DNA of 64,000 nucleotides from Elusimicrobiota bacterium. GTDB lineage: Bacteria; Elusimicrobiota; Elusimicrobia; UBA1565; UBA9628. Positions 1-7,730 of this stretch are shown here, one piece after another. Where the stretch lies: NCBI GenBank assembly GCA_027406905.1, contig DAHZHT010000001.1, forward strand, positions 186,001-250,000, given 5' to 3'. The notes under the pieces are model-generated. The model searched no databases, was not told the DNA's origin, and saw only the letters and a list, made by a program, of their open reading frames with translations. Made by a program: the position numbers and the translations under genes. The stretch's first letter is position 1; every line of letters begins with the position of its first letter.

Positions 1-8
1 TCGCTTTC

Positions 9-803
9 TTAAGGTTGTTTGTTTTTTTCATATCGTTGAACCAGTAATTCAATAAATCGCTTTACATATCCGCGATTGTGGATGAGAAATTGAGCGTGAG
101 AGGTTTTTGCGGGCCCCACGCGGATGGAGAGGGCCTTGGATCCCAGGGTCAAAAAGGCCTCTTCGTCGGTCGTGTCATCTCCGATAAAGCAGGCTTTCCA
201 GGAAACGCCCAATTGATCAATTAAGTGGAGAAGGGCATGACCTTTATCCCAGTTAAGCCGCGGGCGAATGTCGAAAAGTTTTTTGCCATGAACGATTCTT
301 AAATACTGCCGGTAAGGGACCATGCGTTTTTTGAGCAAAGTTTCCAGATTTTTAACGTCAGCTTTTTTTCGCGCTCTTCGGTAATGGAGGCTGAGGCTAA
401 AGCGCTTGTCCTCCAGTTCCGTTCCGCTAAAGCGCGCGATATCTTTTTTGAGCTGTTCGGACAGAGCTTTGATGTCTTTAAGCAAGGTGGCTGTTTGAGG
501 GTGAACCCAAAGTCCGCGTTTCGTTTTGATCTCAAGTCCGTGATTGCCGCAATAAATCGCCCCGGGAATTCCGACTTTGTTTTCAACATCGACAAGACTT
601 CTTCCGCTGATGATGGCCACTCGTATTTCTTTTTGGCGGGCCAGGCGCTCTAAAAGTTTTCGTATTTCCCTTGGGACTTTAGCTTGGTGGGGCTTAAGAG
701 CGAAAGGGGCCAACGTTCCGTCGAAATCAAAACCGACTAGTAGATTCCTATCGGGGAGATGCCCGTTTTGAGCGCAAATCTTTAATTCATTCCAGCTTCG
801 CAT
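9..803 (-). CDS. otsB: Trehalose-6-phosphate phosphatase, HAD family
   Basis: Removes phosphate from trehalose 6-phosphate to give trehalose, the second step of the OtsAB pathway, in the cytosol. The 264-residue protein shows the HAD motif I with D26 and D28 (DFDGT), the SGR of motif II at 66-68, a GNHG segment at 86-89 typical of OtsB, K187 before the last motif, and GDDTTDE at 208-214 for Mg2+ binding. Length matches the family. No otsA is in the window; it may lie to the left. The gene diverges from the small secreted protein at 947. Family assignment is firm; substrate is inferred from the OtsB-like motifs. Confidence 0.93.
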   Translation of the reverse strand: MRSWNELKICAQNGHLPDRNLLVGFDFDGTLAPFALKPHQAKVPREIRKLLERLARQKEIRVAIISGRSLVDVENKVGIPGAIYCGNHGLEIKTKRGLWVHPQTATLLKDIKALSEQLKKDIARFSGTELEDKRFSLSLHYRRARKKADVKNLETLLKKRMVPYRQYLRIVHGKKLFDIRPRLNWDKGHALLHLIDQLGVSWKACFIGDDTTDEEAFLTLGSKALSIRVGPAKTSHAQFLIHNRGYVKRFIELLVQRYEKNKQP

Positions 804-863
804 GGCTTGACGCCCTCAGCCCATTATAAAGGAATATTGTTAGGTTGGCAAATCTCCCTAGGG

Positions 864-886
864 GCCCGTGAACTTTTTTCGCGGGC
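864..886. other. Hairpin in the otsB / 947 divergent intergenic region
   Basis: GCCCGTGAA (864-872) pairs with TTCGCGGGC (878-886), including one G-T pair, around a 5-base loop. It lies 60 bases before the start of the 947 gene. It could be a leader hairpin; it has no clear T-run on either strand, so I do not call it a terminator. Confidence 0.35.
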
Positions 887-946
887 GCGCGTATTAATAG
901 CAAGGCCGCCAAGGCGAGCCATATTAATATAAGGAGAACAATCGAA

Positions 947-1447
947 ATGAAGAAAAGTATCTTGACGTTGACTGGAGCGGCGATGATGGTGAGTTCAGCT
1001 CTATGGGCCCAGTTTGGCGCTCCCGCCGGCAATAACCAAAACAATCAGCCTAATGGGCAACCGAGCATGCAACAGGGGCAAGTTCCAAATCAAGCTCCGA
1101 AACCGGCCCAAACCCCGCTGATTCCCTCAAACCCTGTCGTGCAAAACGCCCAACAGGTTCAAAAGAGCAAGGTGGACCTGAAAAAAGTTCAGAAGAGCGA
1201 AATAAAGACCTTGGCGGATATCCAAAAAGCGGAAGATCATGATCTTGATTCCGTGCGAAAAGATACCAGCCTCAGCTCCTCGGCCCGCCAGAAAGCGATC
1301 GCCCAGATTCGCATGAAATACGATCAGATGAGAAAAGACGCGCGCGTTGCCGCCAACAAAGCCGGAAAAATGGACCTTAGAAACGAGCAGAAAGCTAAAG
1401 CCAAAGAATTAAAAGCCGAGAAATCCCAGACCCCTCTCGGTCAGTAA
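947..1447 (+). CDS. Small secreted charged protein, function unknown
   Basis: A 166-residue protein with an N-terminal signal peptide (KK then a hydrophobic stretch ending at SALWAQ, cleavage near residue 22), a Gln/Asn/Pro-rich linker to about residue 65, and a Lys/Ala/Asp-rich helical C-terminal half that looks like an extended or coiled periplasmic domain. The start is set by AAGGAG about ten bases upstream. I recognise no family. It stands alone between a divergent otsB and a terminator at 1481, so it is probably a single-gene transcript. A periplasmic structural or chaperone-like role is possible but not shown. Confidence 0.75.
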   Translation: MKKSILTLTGAAMMVSSALWAQFGAPAGNNQNNQPNGQPSMQQGQVPNQAPKPAQTPLIPSNPVVQNAQQVQKSKVDLKKVQKSEIKTLADIQKAEDHDLDSVRKDTSLSSSARQKAIAQIRMKYDQMRKDARVAANKAGKMDLRNEQKAKAKELKAEKSQTPLGQ

Positions 1448-1480
1448 AAATTAGCGGGAAAATTTCCCGTTTGTCTTTCA

Positions 1481-1513
1481 GAGCCCCCTGTGCGCGTAGG
1501 GGGCTCTCCTTTT
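1481..1513 (+). terminator. Rho-independent terminator
   Basis: A perfect 9-bp stem, GAGCCCCCT (1481-1489) with AGGGGGCTC (1498-1506), around an 8-base loop, is followed by TCCTTTTTT. It ends the 947 transcript. Confidence 0.9.
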
Positions 1514-1549
1514 TTAGGCGAAGGGCCGTTTCTGTTGTAGAATATAGGG

Positions 1550-1936
1550 GTGAATATCCCTTGCATGACTGCCGCGCAATTAAAAGCCCGCATTGATCGC
1601 GGCGATAAATTGTTGATTTTGGATGTCCGCCAGGAGTCGGAGAGAAAAAGGGCGCATATTCAAGGGTCTCAGTTTATTCCGCTGGACCGTTTGTCCGAGC
1701 GTTGCCATGAGCTGGACAAATCTTCCGAAATCGTGGTTTATTGCCATTTGGGCGGGCGTTCGGCCCGGGCTACGGCGTTTCTTGTTCAGAACGGATATAA
1801 GGCCGTCAACCTCGAGGGAGGCATTACAGCCTGGATTGATTGCGGGCATCACGCGCCTGCTCTCTCTTCGAGCGAAGCGAGAGCGTGCGCGGACGACTCA
1901 GGGCAGGGAGTTTCGTCCGCGCCTCCAGGGGAGTGA
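1550..1936 (+). CDS. Single-domain rhodanese sulfurtransferase
   Basis: Rhodanese-like protein of 128 residues that would transfer sulfane sulfur in the cytosol. D25-V-R and the active-site loop with C65 (YCHLGGRS) are intact, followed by the GG-x-x-x-W helix typical of GlpE/PspE-type domains. Translation begins at a GTG. The last 25 residues are a low-complexity tail beyond the domain. Its stop is 6 bases before the fpg start, so the two are probably co-transcribed. The sulfur acceptor is unknown. Confidence 0.87.
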   Translation: MNIPCMTAAQLKARIDRGDKLLILDVRQESERKRAHIQGSQFIPLDRLSERCHELDKSSEIVVYCHLGGRSARATAFLVQNGYKAVNLEGGITAWIDCGHHAPALSSSEARACADDSGQGVSSAPPGE

Positions 1937-1942
1937 CCTCCA

Positions 1943-2722
1943 TTGCCGGAATTGCCGGAGGTTGAAACGGTTCGGCGGGTCCTAGAAGAAAAAATCTCGG
2001 GGCAGACCTTTCTCTCTTATCGGCTGGGAACTCCGACTTTTTACCGCTGTCCCGATGACGCGCTTCTCAGAAATCTCCAAGGCTTAAAAATACTCGGCGT
2101 CTCTCGCCGCGGGAAATACCTGATATTAAGATTCCACAATAACCGCGAACTAATTTTACATTTGGGGATGTCGGGAAGAATTCATTTTAACGAGAATTCT
2201 CCGCAAGCGAGAATCAGCCTTTATTTCTCCAAGACCTCCGTCTATTTTCAAGACGCGCGCAGATTCGGCCGCGTAATGGGCCGTCTGCCCCTTTTGGGGC
2301 CGGAGCCTTTGTCTCAAGATTTTAACGTTGATTATCTGTCTTCTGTTTTGAAAAATAAGAAAGCCGCGATTAAATCCGCCTTAATGGATCAGTCAATCGT
2401 GGCCGGTCTTGGCAATATTTATGCGACGGAGACTCTTTATCTGGCCGGAATTCGCCCCGGACGGAAATCCTGCCGCGCGCGTTTAGATGAAATTCAAAAA
2501 GTCGTATTTTCGGCTCAAGAGTTGTTGCGGCGGTCCATTTCAATCGGGGGAACGACCTTGCCGGATGAGTCCTATCTCGATCCATTGGGTCGGCCGGGCC
2601 GTTTTCAAGATCAATTAAAGATTTACGGAAAGACAATATGCCCCAAGGGGCACGCTATTTCAAGGACCACACGCCTGATTGCCGGGCGACGCGCTTATTA
2701 CTGTCGTTTTTGCCAGAGATAG
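1943..2722 (+). CDS. mutM: Formamidopyrimidine-DNA glycosylase
   Basis: Base-excision repair enzyme that removes 8-oxoguanine and formamidopyrimidines and cuts the strand. It starts at TTG, giving M-P-E-L-P-E-V-E, so catalytic Pro2 and Glu3 are present, and the GKYL lysine near residue 57 is conserved. Length is 259 residues, slightly short. The C-terminal zinc finger is unusual: the second pair is normal (C254, C257) but the first pair reads C233-P-K-G-H237 instead of C-x2-C, so His237 may replace a cysteine ligand. It follows the rhodanese gene closely and ends inside a palindromic repeat. Confidence 0.95.
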   Translation: MPELPEVETVRRVLEEKISGQTFLSYRLGTPTFYRCPDDALLRNLQGLKILGVSRRGKYLILRFHNNRELILHLGMSGRIHFNENSPQARISLYFSKTSVYFQDARRFGRVMGRLPLLGPEPLSQDFNVDYLSSVLKNKKAAIKSALMDQSIVAGLGNIYATETLYLAGIRPGRKSCRARLDEIQKVVFSAQELLRRSISIGGTTLPDESYLDPLGRPGRFQDQLKIYGKTICPKGHAISRTTRLIAGRRAYYCRFCQR

Positions 2723-2739
2723 GGACAGTCCCTATCTCT
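2715..2739. repeat. Palindromic repeat, GGGACAGTCCC core (copy 1)
   Basis: A perfect palindrome with 12-base arms around a central A. It carries the fpg stop codon at one end and abuts the stop of the convergent CBM48 gene at 2739. The core TAGGGACAGTCCCTA recurs at 26255 and, with one change, at 38609. It could act as a hairpin at the ends of both convergent transcripts. Confidence 0.8.
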
Positions 2740-3197
2740 TATTGAATTTGCCGGACCGAGACGGTTTCTCCGTTTGAGGTCGCTAAATGAGGGTTTTTAG
2801 GGTCGGTCGTTTTCTTTCCATCGATGACGAAAAGATACTGACAGGGGCCCTTGGGAAGAGGCAGAAACACGCTCCACTCCCCGGATTCTTTTTTCATCAT
2901 CTTAATAGTCTTGGGCGCCCAATGATTGAAATTCCCTATCAAATAAACTTCCTTGGCTTTAGGAGCCTCAATCTTGAATTCAGCAAAGGACAGCCGCGGC
3001 TTGAAGGAAACGTTTTTGTGAAGGTCAGCGGGAATCATATTGTCCCCGGTTTGTTTTAAAACCCCGGGGTTGATTCCAGAGAAGAAATCGCGGTATTCGC
3101 GAATTTTCTCAAGGAAGAATGTGGAGGGAACCAGCAGAAGAAAACCGATCAAGAACATTAAAAATACGACAATTTTATTGCGCTTGCTTTCTTCCAT
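2739..3197 (-). CDS. Membrane-anchored CBM48 (glycogen-binding, E-set) protein
   Basis: A 152-residue protein with one N-terminal transmembrane segment (about residues 9-28) and a C-terminal carbohydrate-binding module of the CBM48/AMPK-beta type (about 72-150). The family pattern is clear: VYLIGNFNHW, then a basic stretch, GEWSVFLPLPKG, a YLFVIDG strand and a final DP-x-N. Such domains bind glycogen or other alpha-glucans. Here the domain is on the periplasmic side of the membrane by the usual orientation rule, with no enzyme attached, so it may be a scaffold. It is convergent with fpg and divergent from the 3292 gene. Confidence 0.82.
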   Translation of the reverse strand: MEESKRNKIVVFLMFLIGFLLLVPSTFFLEKIREYRDFFSGINPGVLKQTGDNMIPADLHKNVSFKPRLSFAEFKIEAPKAKEVYLIGNFNHWAPKTIKMMKKESGEWSVFLPLPKGPCQYLFVIDGKKTTDPKNPHLATSNGETVSVRQIQ

Positions 3198-3256
3198 ACT
3201 GTGATATTACCATTATTTTCGTTTGGTAAAAATATGGTAAAAAAACCGGGTTTGCC

Positions 3257-3285
3257 TTGACAAAAAAGAAGAGAGGGGCTACACT
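3257..3285 (+). promoter_or_regulatory. Sigma-70-type promoter giving a probable leaderless mRNA
   Basis: TTGACA (3257-3262), a 17-base spacer and TACACT (3280-3285). The ATG of the next gene starts at 3292, where transcription should begin, so the mRNA would have almost no 5' leader. Confidence 0.82.
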
Positions 3286-3291
3286 CAAAGT

Positions 3292-4287
3292 ATGGCCTTC
3301 ATTATTAAACAACAAACCGATCCCTTCAAAAAATATTGGTGGCTGATTCTTCTGGCCTTTGGCCTAGTGGGGCTTTGGGTTTGTTACCCCGCTTTTAACT
3401 CTTCTTCCAGCGCTTCTCTTGCCGGGGCCGAAGCGGGTCTGCATCCCATTAATCAAAGTCTCGATTCCACCCAAAATCCCAATGGAGCGCCTGGGGGGCC
3501 GGTGGATCTGTCAATGAAATCCTTTGAGGCCTACGGGAAAAAAGCGCTGACCGATCCTTTTGCCTCTCTTCTTTTTTCTCCGCCGCCTTCGGCTCCCGCG
3601 GCGAGCGCGCCTTCGCCCAAGAAATCAGGAAAGAAATCTTCCCAGTGGGCGGATGCCTTGGCCAGCTTGGCTTCTCAAGGCCAGTCCCAAGCGGATGCGT
3701 CAGCCCGCCCGGTTTTGTCGGCTGCGTTTCCCAAGGGAAATTTTTCGAGCCTTTCCGGCCTTGGGGGAAGCGAGAGCTCCGACGCATTCGCCCCCTCGGG
3801 AGCGGGAAATTCTTCGGGCGGGTTAAGCGGTTTTGGCGCGCGGACGCCAAAAATTGGGATTAGCTACGCCCACGGAACTTCGGATTCGGGCCCGTCTCAA
3901 GCCAATGGCGGAGGCGCGATGGGGGCTTTGAAAAATACCGCCGCTCAGATGAAATCCGCGGCCTTGGCTCTCAATGGAACGCAGTCAAGCGCGTTGGCGT
4001 CTCAGGCTTTTGACGGCGGAGCGATAGGCAACGGGCTCATTAAAGATCCTAAAGGAATGTCCTCGGCCATTGGAATCGGTCAAGGGACGCCCATTAATCT
4101 CAAGGCCAATGATCCCAATTTAAATCAGTCAAAACCGAAGGCGGTTCCGGCGATGCCTTCGCCGATGATGAATCAACAACCGAGTATGATGCAGCAGATC
4201 ATGCAGATGCTGATGATGGCGGTTGTGGGCGGGCTTGCCGGCGGAGTGGTCAAGGGAGTATTGGGGGCCATCGGATTGGCCGCTTGA
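3292..4287 (+). CDS. Large Ser/Gly/Ala-rich membrane protein, function unknown
   Basis: A 331-residue protein with a basic N-terminus, one transmembrane segment (about residues 17-35), a long low-complexity Ser/Ala/Gly/Pro region, and a Met-rich stretch leading into a Gly-rich hydrophobic C-terminal segment (about 305-331) that looks like a second membrane helix. No enzyme motif is visible. The start has no Shine-Dalgarno and fits a leaderless transcript. It is followed 16 bases later by another protein of the same character, and then by the motor cluster, so a structural envelope role is possible. I do not recognise a family. Confidence 0.75.
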   Translation: MAFIIKQQTDPFKKYWWLILLAFGLVGLWVCYPAFNSSSSASLAGAEAGLHPINQSLDSTQNPNGAPGGPVDLSMKSFEAYGKKALTDPFASLLFSPPPSAPAASAPSPKKSGKKSSQWADALASLASQGQSQADASARPVLSAAFPKGNFSSLSGLGGSESSDAFAPSGAGNSSGGLSGFGARTPKIGISYAHGTSDSGPSQANGGGAMGALKNTAAQMKSAALALNGTQSSALASQAFDGGAIGNGLIKDPKGMSSAIGIGQGTPINLKANDPNLNQSKPKAVPAMPSPMMNQQPSMMQQIMQMLMMAVVGGLAGGVVKGVLGAIGLAA

Positions 4288-4303
4288 TTTGAGAGGTGTT
4301 TTT

Positions 4304-5788
4304 ATGGAAACAAAACAAAACGGTCCTAAAATCAACAAAGGTGAAAAAACGGGGCTAGCCGGAATTCTCGGAGCTTTGGGGTGGAACGCGGCGGAAGGAG
4401 AAGCGGTATCCGGAGGTTTGGGTGGAATTATTGACGCGGCGACTTCGGGCGGGCTTTTGGCGACCAAGGCCGGAATTGTCGGGCTTGTCTTGGCGGGAAG
4501 CACTATCGCCGGGGGCGTGGGTTGGCTGGGATATAAAGTTTTGGGTCCCGGCCCCGGAGACAAGGCGCATGCCCATTTTCAGGTTTTTCAACCAAGGCCA
4601 GCGCAGTCGGCCTCATCCGGTTCCCAAGGCAATGGCAACCCTTCGAGCTCGGGAAACTCCTCTCTTGGATACCTCAGTTCGGCCAATCAAGGGGCGATGG
4701 GAGAAGCGGCCGCTCCAACGAATTCAGCTCCGATTGCCTCTGCGGCGATTGGGGCTGCGCCCAAATCTCCCAATGCGGGTAAAGTTTTTGGCGGTAAAGC
4801 TTCAAAGGTGATGCCGAAATTAGCCGGAGCCGCTAAAATTGGGCAACTTTCTAATCTTAATGCGGTAGGGGCTGCCGCTGCCGCGAAACCTGCTGCGGCA
4901 AAACCGATGGCGGTTGGGGCTCTTCCCAGTGGCGCTGGATCGGGAGCTCCACATGGCGCGGTGGCGGGGCGGGGATTTGGCGGATCTTTGGGCAAGGGTG
5001 GTGGCGGTTTTCAGGCGATGAACAGAGCTGGAACCAGTTATGGCGGACTTGGCCCCAACAATGTTCCCGGCAATGGCCTTTTCGATGGCACTCATGCCTC
5101 TGGTATTGGAGCTCCCAGCGGTTCAGGATCGGGAGGAGTGGGAAGCGGGGCCCCTACGCAATTTCCCAACGCGTCCAGTTACGGCGGTCAATTTGCCCCT
5201 CAAGGCGGCAATCAAATGCCCTATACCGGCAACGGCACGGACGTGACCCCGTGGCAGGGCGCGATCAATTTGGCGATTATGTTGTCTCTTTTGGCCGCCG
5301 GTCTTATGTTCGCGGCTTATAAAGTGTCGCAGTCTAGCATAGCGCTGCCAACAAGAAACATAATAATGGCAGTTCTTGGAATGGTGATTGCCGCAGTTGG
5401 GGGGTTTATTGCTTACCTTGGGAGCCAAATCGCGGGAGGTCAATTTGGTCAATCGTTTCAAGGTGGAGCCTTTACCTTGGCGGGAACATTTATCGCCATG
5501 TCGGGCATGGCTATTGCAGCTGGAGGTGTTTCCGGAGGTTTCTCGGCAGGAGCGACTGCTGGTATGTCTGGGGCTGTCACGGGCATCTTCATGGCCTGTG
5601 GAGCCGTGGGACTATTGAGCGCCATGGTAGGATATCTTGTTCCCGGTCAGCAGTATCCCTCGACGATGTTCTACGGGAACCCTCCCGACTGGACCAACCA
5701 AAATGTCCAGGTCAACCCTAATCCCTATCAATATAATCCTTCCATGGGCGGTTATGGCGGCTCTAGTATGGGAGGCATTCCCTACTAA
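4304..5788 (+). CDS. Gly/Ala-rich polytopic membrane protein, function unknown
   Basis: A 494-residue protein. I chose the ATG at 4304, preceded by GAGAGG, over an upstream in-frame ATG at 4223 that would overlap the previous gene. It has one hydrophobic segment near residues 45-75, a long Gly/Ala/Ser/Asn-rich linker, then four hydrophobic segments near 320-455, and a Tyr/Asn/Pro/Gly-rich tail. The general look is of a pore-like or secretion-linked membrane protein, but no known family is evident. It forms a two-gene unit with the 3292 gene and ends just before the promoter and structured leader of the motor cluster. Confidence 0.75.
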   Translation: METKQNGPKINKGEKTGLAGILGALGWNAAEGEAVSGGLGGIIDAATSGGLLATKAGIVGLVLAGSTIAGGVGWLGYKVLGPGPGDKAHAHFQVFQPRPAQSASSGSQGNGNPSSSGNSSLGYLSSANQGAMGEAAAPTNSAPIASAAIGAAPKSPNAGKVFGGKASKVMPKLAGAAKIGQLSNLNAVGAAAAAKPAAAKPMAVGALPSGAGSGAPHGAVAGRGFGGSLGKGGGGFQAMNRAGTSYGGLGPNNVPGNGLFDGTHASGIGAPSGSGSGGVGSGAPTQFPNASSYGGQFAPQGGNQMPYTGNGTDVTPWQGAINLAIMLSLLAAGLMFAAYKVSQSSIALPTRNIIMAVLGMVIAAVGGFIAYLGSQIAGGQFGQSFQGGAFTLAGTFIAMSGMAIAAGGVSGGFSAGATAGMSGAVTGIFMACGAVGLLSAMVGYLVPGQQYPSTMFYGNPPDWTNQNVQVNPNPYQYNPSMGGYGGSSMGGIPY

Positions 5789-5795
5789 CTGGGTA

Positions 5796-5823
5796 TTGAC
5801 AAAGTCAGGATTTCTGTTACACT
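5796..5823 (+). promoter_or_regulatory. Promoter of the motor cluster
   Basis: TTGACA (5796-5801), a 16-base spacer and TACACT (5818-5823). Transcription should start near 5830, giving a leader of about 200 bases before the PorV-like gene. Confidence 0.8.
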
Positions 5824-5829
5824 TCTAAG

Positions 5830-6026
5830 GATGTATCCCGCATAGGTTATTCGCGGTCGAGGGGGCAAAAAAACGCGAAGATTTTGCCTATGCGGGCGAT
5901 AAAGGCAAACCCGTGCCGAAAGGCACGCGACTTCCTAGTCTTTATTATTTAGACAGGGATGTCGCGCCGTAAGGCGGGGGCGCAAAGCCGTGACTCCTTT
6001 CGAGGAGCGTCAGGCTGCCGAAATGA
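5830..6026 (+). ncRNA. Structured leader with c-di-GMP-I (GEMM) riboswitch-like motifs
   Basis: First comes a hairpin, CCCGCATAGG (5837-5846) with CCTATGCGGG (5887-5896). Then AAAGGCAAACC (5901-5911), a hairpin cgtgcc-GAAA-ggcacg (5912-5927), a long hairpin (5927-5965), a hairpin CGCC-GTAA-GGCG (5965-5976), GGGGCGCAAAGCC (5977-5989), a hairpin 5990-6012, and GGCTGCCG (6013-6020). The c-di-GMP-I class has GGCAAACC, a GNRA-capped stem, GGGACGCAAAGCC, a second stem and a closing strand in that order. The order and key boxes match; the two extra hairpins between them are not standard. A covariance search would settle it. Confidence 0.5.
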
Positions 6027-7640
6027 ATGGCCCAAGCTAAGGCGAGAGGCCTGTCGTGTTATAGACAGGCGCGTATTGCCGCAGGGAGAATTCTCTCTGC
6101 GGGCTTTCTTGTTTTCTTTTCCGTGCCCGCCTTTTCCCAACTCCTGGCTCAAAGCGCGATTGGAGGCCTCCCTGGGAATTTTCTTCTCTACGGCGTTGGG
6201 GCCAAAGCCCTGGCCATGGGTGGAGCTTTCTACGGTTTGTCTAATGACGCGACCGCCGGCAACTGGAACCCGGCGGGATTGGCTCAACTGCAGAGAAAAC
6301 AATTGACCTTGATGGACGGCGCCTTGCCTCAGCAGACAAGCCTTGATTATCTCGCATATGCTCAGCCGCTCAAAGGCGGCAGCACCTTTGCGGGGTCTTT
6401 TACCAAGCTTTCCGCTGGCGGGTTTCAAAATGAGACCGCCACCTACAACCCACAAGGAACGCTGACTGGCCTGACCTCGAACGGATCTTTCACCAACGCG
6501 CAACAAGCCATCAGCTTTTCCTGGGCGAAAAGCTTGACCAAGACGACTTCTTTTGGCGCGACGGTTCAGGAAATCTCAAATAGCCTTGCCGGATACGCGA
6601 GCAACACTCAAGCCCTCAACATCGGAATGCTTAAGACTTTCGGGTTTTATCATTTGGGCTTAGGCGTTCAAAACGCTTTTTCAAGAACCGCCGGCGCGAC
6701 CAGCGATCAATATCCGGTCATCGTCAGAATGGGAAACGCCATTGAACTCTTTCATGATCGCCTGATTCTGGATATGGACTTAAATAAGCCCTTGACCCCG
6801 GGGCTTGACGTCAATTTCGGCGGAGAATATCACCTCTCCCAATGGTTCGCGTTTCGCTTTGGTCTCATGGGAATTCCTCAAATTCAGGAAACCGATTTCG
6901 GCTTTGGGCTCGATTTCCAAACTTTTCAGGTGGATGTGGCCGAGGGAATTGGAAATCTCGGAAGCAGCACAAAAATTTCTTTAGGGTTTAAATTCGGCGA
7001 GAGTAAAACCGCCAACACCAATGCCAAGGTCAAAGCGGTTTTAAAATCCGCTTTTGAGGCTCTTCAGGAGGGAAACTTCACCTTGGCTCAGGCCCGCTTT
7101 AAAGAAGCTCTTTATATCCAGCCGGGAAATAACAAGATTCAGCAAATGATTGATCGTCTTAAAACCGTCACTAATCATGTGCCTCAAGCGACCGGAGGAG
7201 AGGAGTTTCAGACCTTCGTGCGTAAAGGCGCGGTTTTGTTCGTGGACGGCAACGACCTGAGGGGATCCGTCAACGCCTTGAGATACGCTTACAACAAAAA
7301 TCCGAAAGACGAGAAGTTATTGCTTCTTCTCAATGCGGTTGAGAAGGCGGCCCACGTGACCGAGCTGACTCGCCGTGTCGGAGGGCCGGAGCAATTTACT
7401 TGGGTGGATCAAAAAGTTTATGACGCCCGGCAGTCGGTTTATGAAGGGCACTATGACGCGGCTATCCGCCGCGCGCAAGACGTGTTGGATCTTGAGCCCA
7501 ATAACGTGACCGCTCTTGAGATTCTCGGCAGCGCGTTTTATCTGATGGAGCAAAAGCAAAAAGCGATCGCGGTGTGGAAAAGGGTTCTAGAACTTGATCC
7601 GCACAATAAAGAGGTTCGCCAGTTCATGCAGGCGAAATAA
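6027..7640 (+). CDS. PorV/UPF0164-like outer-membrane beta-barrel with C-terminal TPRs
   Basis: A 537-residue exported protein. After a long basic N-region and a hydrophobic signal segment (to about residue 40), it has the family signature GAKALAMGGAFYGLSNDA, with NWNPAGLA a few residues on, seen in PorV/PorQ and UPF0164 barrels, then alternating beta strands to about residue 330, then TPR-like helices (about 335-537). In Bacteroidota PorV works with a type IX secretion motor; function here is unknown. It is the first gene after the structured leader. The start is uncertain: no good Shine-Dalgarno precedes 6027, and a terminator-like hairpin lies inside the signal-peptide codons. Confidence 0.82.
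   Translation: MAQAKARGLSCYRQARIAAGRILSAGFLVFFSVPAFSQLLAQSAIGGLPGNFLLYGVGAKALAMGGAFYGLSNDATAGNWNPAGLAQLQRKQLTLMDGALPQQTSLDYLAYAQPLKGGSTFAGSFTKLSAGGFQNETATYNPQGTLTGLTSNGSFTNAQQAISFSWAKSLTKTTSFGATVQEISNSLAGYASNTQALNIGMLKTFGFYHLGLGVQNAFSRTAGATSDQYPVIVRMGNAIELFHDRLILDMDLNKPLTPGLDVNFGGEYHLSQWFAFRFGLMGIPQIQETDFGFGLDFQTFQVDVAEGIGNLGSSTKISLGFKFGESKTANTNAKVKAVLKSAFEALQEGNFTLAQARFKEALYIQPGNNKIQQMIDRLKTVTNHVPQATGGEEFQTFVRKGAVLFVDGNDLRGSVNALRYAYNKNPKDEKLLLLLNAVEKAAHVTELTRRVGGPEQFTWVDQKVYDARQSVYEGHYDAAIRRAQDVLDLEPNNVTALEILGSAFYLMEQKQKAIAVWKRVLELDPHNKEVRQFMQAK
6079..6120 (+). other. Terminator-like hairpin inside the signal-peptide region
   Basis: CCGCAGGGAGAA (6079-6090) pairs with TTCTCTCTGCGG (6091-6102), with one G-T pair, and a T-rich run CTTTCTTGTTTTCTTTT follows. 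It sits about 60 bases after the riboswitch-like core, where an expression platform would be expected, but overlaps the predicted coding start. Confidence 0.45.
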
Positions 7641-7661
7641 GAAATGAAACATTTTAAAGAC

Positions 7662-7690
7662 TTGAAAATGTCATCAGGAGCGCCTACACT
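7662..7690 (+). promoter_or_regulatory. Internal promoter before the FliF-FliG gene
   Basis: TTGAAA (7662-7667), a 17-base spacer and TACACT (7685-7690), the same -10 as two other promoters here. It supports the ATG at 7731 as the start of the next gene, because upstream in-frame ATGs would lie inside the promoter. Confidence 0.65.
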
Positions 7691-7730
7691 TATATCGAAG
7701 ACTAGCAAAACTTATCTTGATCAAAATGTG

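Noticed and set aside
787-1044. Reverse-strand frame of 85 codons with a hydrophobic stretch
   Set aside because: It is antisense to the signal peptide of the 947 gene and lacks a ribosome site; the forward gene has AAGGAG, a signal peptide and a terminator.
4223-4303. N-terminal extension of the 4304 gene
   Set aside because: It would overlap the previous gene; the ATG at 4304 has a GAGAGG site and gives a more typical N-terminus.
5837-5896. Idea that the first leader hairpin is itself a second full GEMM aptamer
   Set aside because: It has the paired arms but lacks both the GGCAAACC and GCAAAGCC boxes.
5949-6506. Reverse-strand frame of 185 codons
   Set aside because: Basic, low-complexity product with no motif, antisense to the riboswitch-like leader and the PorV-like gene.
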